Assembly (NCBI GenBank): GCA_038868255.1
Contig: JAWCTJ010000060.1
Location: forward strand, 1 to 8,418
Source of the DNA: DRVV01 sp038868255
GTDB taxonomy: Archaea > Thermoproteota > Bathyarchaeia > Bathyarchaeales > Bathycorpusculaceae
Direction: 5' to 3'
Length of the DNA: 8,418 bases
Shown here one piece after another: positions 5,796 to 8,418 of this stretch. Each line of letters opens with the position of its first letter. Position 1 is the first letter of the stretch. The notes beneath the pieces were generated by a model, which did not search any database, was not told the origin of the DNA, and saw only the letters and a program-made list of their open reading frames with translations. The position numbers were made by a program, and so were the translations under genes.

Positions 5796-8045
5796 ATGAA
5801 AATGCAAAATAGTAAGAAGACACTATCCCTTCTGATAACAGCAATGCTGACATTGTCAATGATCCTGGCCGCGGTACCCATGGCTAAAGCCATTATCTCC
5901 GCCTCCTTAAGCCCTATCCAAGGTCCAGTGGGAACAAAAGTGACTGTCTCAGGAACTGCAGATCAGCAGTGGTCAACTGTTAGGGTTTACTGGGACGCAC
6001 CCTTAGCTGCCAACCTGCTAAACGAGACCATCGTCACCTCCCCCACTAAGTCATATTCGCTAAAAATAACTGTGCCTGAGGCTGTTGCCGGCGCCCACCA
6101 AGTGGTTGTAAGGGAGTTTCAAGACTCAACAGTATTGGGCACAACTTCGGCAACTTTCACGGTACAACCCTCAATTAGCCTATCACAGTCCAATGCTTTG
6201 CCTGGAGACAGCGTAACCGTCACAGGGAAGGGTTTCGCAGGAAACCGTAAGGTCAACATTTACCTACATAGCGCAACAACAACGGCAGTATCAAATGAGG
6301 TTATCGGGACCGGCGACGGCAGCGAAACCGAATTCTCAGCTACACTTGCGCACGCGCCTGTTGTTCCAGGAACTGTTGTTGTAACAGATGGAGTTGAAAC
6401 ATTTATTGATCTCGGCGAGGGATCCTTGATTGGTGATAAAGGTGGAGATGGATACATAGATTATATTACGGGCGAGATAACCGTTGATTTCGATACGGCA
6501 CCAAGCAATGGTGTTAATATTCGTGTTGACTATGAGTACTGCAGTAAATTATACACCTTGAAGCAAAACGTTGACACAAATTCTAAGGGTTCCTTCTCCA
6601 CAACCGTTACAATACCCAACATTCCCGTGGCTGATTATGGTACTTACACGGTGAGAGCCGTCGACAATACGGCCAACATCGCCACGAAAGCCATTTCAAT
6701 AGACTTCTACATACTTTGCAAACCCACACAAGGTCCTCCAGGCATAACTGTTAACGTATACGGAAGAATCCACGCAAACAGCGACTACACAGTGCTTTTC
6801 GGAGCCGGCACCATGTGGGTGGAAGCCTTCACAGGGCGTTCCCTAACAAACGGCTCCTTCACAGGAACATACAGAATACCCACCACAGTCACAGCAGGCT
6901 CCTATAACTTTAAGGTTCAATGGACCGTAAGCACGGTTGATTATACTAGAACCTCCCCCGCCTTCACCGTGGGTCCAACTCCCCAAATAACATTAAACCC
7001 GACATCTCAGGCAATAGGTCTTAACGTCACCGTAACTGGAACAAACTTCTGCGCGCTTGCCAACGTCACCGTTTACTTAGACTCAACTGTCGTGGCCCAA
7101 AATAAAACTGACTTTTCAGGAGGATTCATGGTTAAATTTGCAGTTCCAAATGTTTCACTCGGACCACACAAGGTTAGAGCCGTCGACCAATATGGCGCTA
7201 TAGCAGAGAAAAACCTAATCGTATTACCTGCTCCCACAATAATTATAAAGACAAGGTCAAACACATACGTGCAAGGCGATGTCATAAGCATCTACGCAAA
7301 CAGCTCCACGCTACTAACAGGTGTTCAGCTGCAGATTAGAGACTCAACCGGAGCGCTGTTCTGGTCAGCTCTTGTTCATATCGACCAGCCCGTCGGTTAC
7401 TGGTATGTGCCTGCATCCTCGATAACGACGCCTCCGTTGCCCACAGATGCTCCAGTTGGCAGCTGGAACTTCACAGCCTACGATTCACTCGGAGTTAAGA
7501 TTGCGTCTAACCTGTTCACAGTGACCCAGAGAGTAACCTTGGAAGGCGTGATCACCCAGATTAATCAGTTAAGTAGCACCGTAACTCAACTTCAAACAAC
7601 AGTAAATCAGTTAAGTAGCACCGTAAACCAGCTTCAGACAACAATAAGCGGCATAAACAACCAACTGAATGCCCTTGCAAGCCAAGTATCCGGAATAAGG
7701 AGCTCAGTTGACAGTGCAGCCTCAACCGCTAATGCTGCAAAGGCAGCCGCTGACGCTGCCAAATCTGCAGCTGATGCCGCTAAATCTGCAGCTGACAGCG
7801 CTACATCCACTGCTCAAAGTGCAGTATCTGCAGCTCAAAGTGCTGTCTCAGCAGCTAATTCTGCTAAATCTGCAGCTGACAGTGCAGCTTCATCAGCAGC
7901 TACCGCTGCATCAGCCGCTGAAGCTGCTAAGGCAGCGGCTGAAGGGATAACAGTGCCCGTCTGGATAGCCGTCGTGCTATCCTTGGTTGCGGCCATCGCG
8001 GCCATCTTCGCCATAATCACTATACGAGGTAAAATAGCCGGATAG
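5796..8045 (+). CDS. Secreted, membrane-anchored Ig-repeat surface (S-layer-like) protein with coiled-coil stalk
   Basis: A 749-residue cell-surface protein. Residues 1-32 are a signal peptide: KK, a hydrophobic core, and cleavage after AKA. About five Ig-like (IPT/TIG-type) domains follow, at roughly 33-124, 125-306, 307-393, 394-478 and 479-578. They share a pattern such as GPVGTKVTVSGT or LPGDSVTVTGKGF near the first strands. Residues about 169-248 of the second domain are an insert (GTGDGSETEFSATL, GEITVDF, NIRVDYEY) resembling a module I associate with phage structural proteins. Residues about 580-635 are a heptad coiled coil (QLSSTVTQLQTTVN twice). Residues 636-716 are an Ala/Ser stalk of AAKSAAD-type sevens. 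Residues 722-743 form a membrane helix, followed by the short basic tail RGKIAG. Eight N-x-S/T sites lie in the Ig region. This fits an S-layer or pilus-like spike held off the membrane by a stalk; the specific role is unknown. Confidence 0.85.
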   Translation: MKMQNSKKTLSLLITAMLTLSMILAAVPMAKAIISASLSPIQGPVGTKVTVSGTADQQWSTVRVYWDAPLAANLLNETIVTSPTKSYSLKITVPEAVAGAHQVVVREFQDSTVLGTTSATFTVQPSISLSQSNALPGDSVTVTGKGFAGNRKVNIYLHSATTTAVSNEVIGTGDGSETEFSATLAHAPVVPGTVVVTDGVETFIDLGEGSLIGDKGGDGYIDYITGEITVDFDTAPSNGVNIRVDYEYCSKLYTLKQNVDTNSKGSFSTTVTIPNIPVADYGTYTVRAVDNTANIATKAISIDFYILCKPTQGPPGITVNVYGRIHANSDYTVLFGAGTMWVEAFTGRSLTNGSFTGTYRIPTTVTAGSYNFKVQWTVSTVDYTRTSPAFTVGPTPQITLNPTSQAIGLNVTVTGTNFCALANVTVYLDSTVVAQNKTDFSGGFMVKFAVPNVSLGPHKVRAVDQYGAIAEKNLIVLPAPTIIIKTRSNTYVQGDVISIYANSSTLLTGVQLQIRDSTGALFWSALVHIDQPVGYWYVPASSITTPPLPTDAPVGSWNFTAYDSLGVKIASNLFTVTQRVTLEGVITQINQLSSTVTQLQTTVNQLSSTVNQLQTTISGINNQLNALASQVSGIRSSVDSAASTANAAKAAADAAKSAADAAKSAADSATSTAQSAVSAAQSAVSAANSAKSAADSAASSAATAASAAEAAKAAAEGITVPVWIAVVLSLVAAIAAIFAIITIRGKIAG
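7563..7646 (+). repeat. Two tandem 42-base copies in the coiled-coil region
   Basis: Copies 7563-7604 and 7605-7646 match at 37 of 42 bases. The first 22 bases (from AATCAGTTAAGTAGCACC) are identical. The unit is 14 codons, exactly two heptads, so gain or loss of copies would keep the coiled coil in register. Confidence 0.85.
7701..7943 (+). repeat. Ala/Ser-rich low-complexity coding repeat (21-base period)
   Basis: Imperfect 21-base units encode AAKSAAD-like sevens; GCTAAATCTGCAGCTGACAG recurs near 7780 and 7863. The run covers residues 636-716, just before the membrane helix. The alanine spacing fits a thin alanine coiled coil. The opposite strand's open frame here is a by-product of the composition. 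Confidence 0.75.
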
Positions 8046-8053
8046 ACATCTAA

Positions 8054-8086
8054 CCCGCCCCTTATAGGCGGGTACCCCTGATTTTT
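8054..8086 (+). terminator. Hairpin terminator after the surface-protein gene
   Basis: CCCGCC (8054-8059) pairs with GGCGGG (8067-8072) across a 7-base loop, with one more A-T pair possible. A T-run (8082-8086) follows nine bases on. It begins eight bases after the stop codon. In archaea the T-run is the main signal, and the GC stem may also protect the RNA end. Confidence 0.6.
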
Positions 8087-8234
8087 ATGTAGCGCTTACA
8101 GGTAGTCTGCACTGTCCCTGATGCTGTTTTAGTTTCCATATTATTACATGTGGATTAATCTATCAAAAGGTACATGCATGTTAATTTAAAAAGCACAATA
8201 GTTGAAACTGCCAATTTTTAAAGGCCTTCTGGCT

Positions 8235-8417
8235 CTAGCTTATGTATTCCAAAGCGTTTTTTCTATTATTTCCGACCTTCACGTAGTTTTGCATTTTGTC
8301 TCCCCACATGATAAGCCACTCATCCGGGTTCAGCGGTGAACGCACCATAAGCAAACAGTCGTATCCTGCTTCTCTAGCGTACTCGTAGGATTCGAGGAGG
8401 CTTTGTAGGAGATCCAT
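8235..8417 (-). CDS. Short hypothetical protein, or C-terminal part of a longer one, at the window edge
   Basis: Sixty residues, ending at TAG (8235-8237). The ATG falls on the last complete codon of the window, so I cannot tell whether it is the start or an internal Met. The sequence (LLQSLLESYEYAREAGYDCL, then SPLNPDEWLIMWGDKMQNYV) is charged and soluble, with one Cys and no family I know. Amino acid use looks protein-like. It converges with the surface-protein gene across a 189-base gap. That gap holds the hairpin terminator and a perfect palindrome ACATGCATGT (8172-8181), and otherwise nothing I can name. Confidence 0.5.
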   Translation of the reverse strand: MDLLQSLLESYEYAREAGYDCLLMVRSPLNPDEWLIMWGDKMQNYVKVGNNRKNALEYIS

Positions 8418-8418
8418 G

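Noticed and set aside
5121..5807. Minus-strand frames opposite the second RHH-like gene
   Set aside because: No domain, no ribosome site, and they lie opposite a gene with a clear paralogue and start.
7708..8020. Gln/Leu-rich plus-strand frame and Ala-rich minus-strand frame over the stalk region
   Set aside because: Both arise from the GCT/GCA repeat read in other frames.
1..8418. CRISPR array, tRNA, rRNA or insertion sequence
   Set aside because: No regularly spaced repeats, cloverleaf or rRNA-like stretch, and no transposase or terminal inverted repeats were found by reading either strand.

Overview
The window looks archaeal. Its genes are preceded by AT-rich TATA-like boxes and GGAGG/GGTG-type ribosome sites. 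It carries a LAGLIDADG intein, a broken HEPN/nucleotidyltransferase pair of the archaeal kind, and a secreted Ig-repeat surface protein with a C-terminal membrane anchor. The mix suggests a Thermoproteota (TACK) lineage, possibly Bathyarchaeia-like. That placement is inference from style, not from a marker gene.

Left part (1-3433). The window opens inside an intein, which ends with His-Asn at base 1168. After it comes a Ser-starting C-extein of 161 residues that reads like the tail of a helicase or AAA-type ATPase. This gene meets a minus-strand coiled-coil gene (1654-2418) tail to tail with a 4-base overlap. Upstream of the coiled-coil gene, also on the minus strand, is an unrecognised protein with a C-terminal Cys2His2-like finger (2699-3433). 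Together these three could be part of an integrated element, but nothing in the window (integrase, att site) proves it.

Middle (3491-4260, minus). This is the remnant of a HEPN / minimal nucleotidyltransferase (MNT) toxin-antitoxin type pair. MNT has an in-frame TGA just before its nucleotidyltransferase motif. HEPN needs four frame changes, yet every stretch between them still matches the family closely. The frame changes sit at or next to G or A runs, so either very recent decay or sequencing error is possible.

Right part (4466-8234, plus). Two diverged tandem paralogues of unknown function overlap by one base (TGATG). Each has a ribbon-helix-helix-like N-terminus and a shared C-terminal domain. 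They are followed by a 749-residue secreted surface protein with its own TATA box and a hairpin terminator. It has a signal peptide, about five Ig-like domains, a heptad coiled coil, an alanine-rich stalk and a transmembrane anchor. Its second Ig-like domain contains an insert of about 80 residues resembling a module I associate with phage structural proteins. A short minus-strand reading frame of unknown function runs to the right edge.

The strongest leads are the phage-like insert in the surface protein, the paralogous RHH-like pair and the freshly broken HEPN-MNT locus. No tRNA, rRNA, CRISPR array, transposase or integrase was seen.
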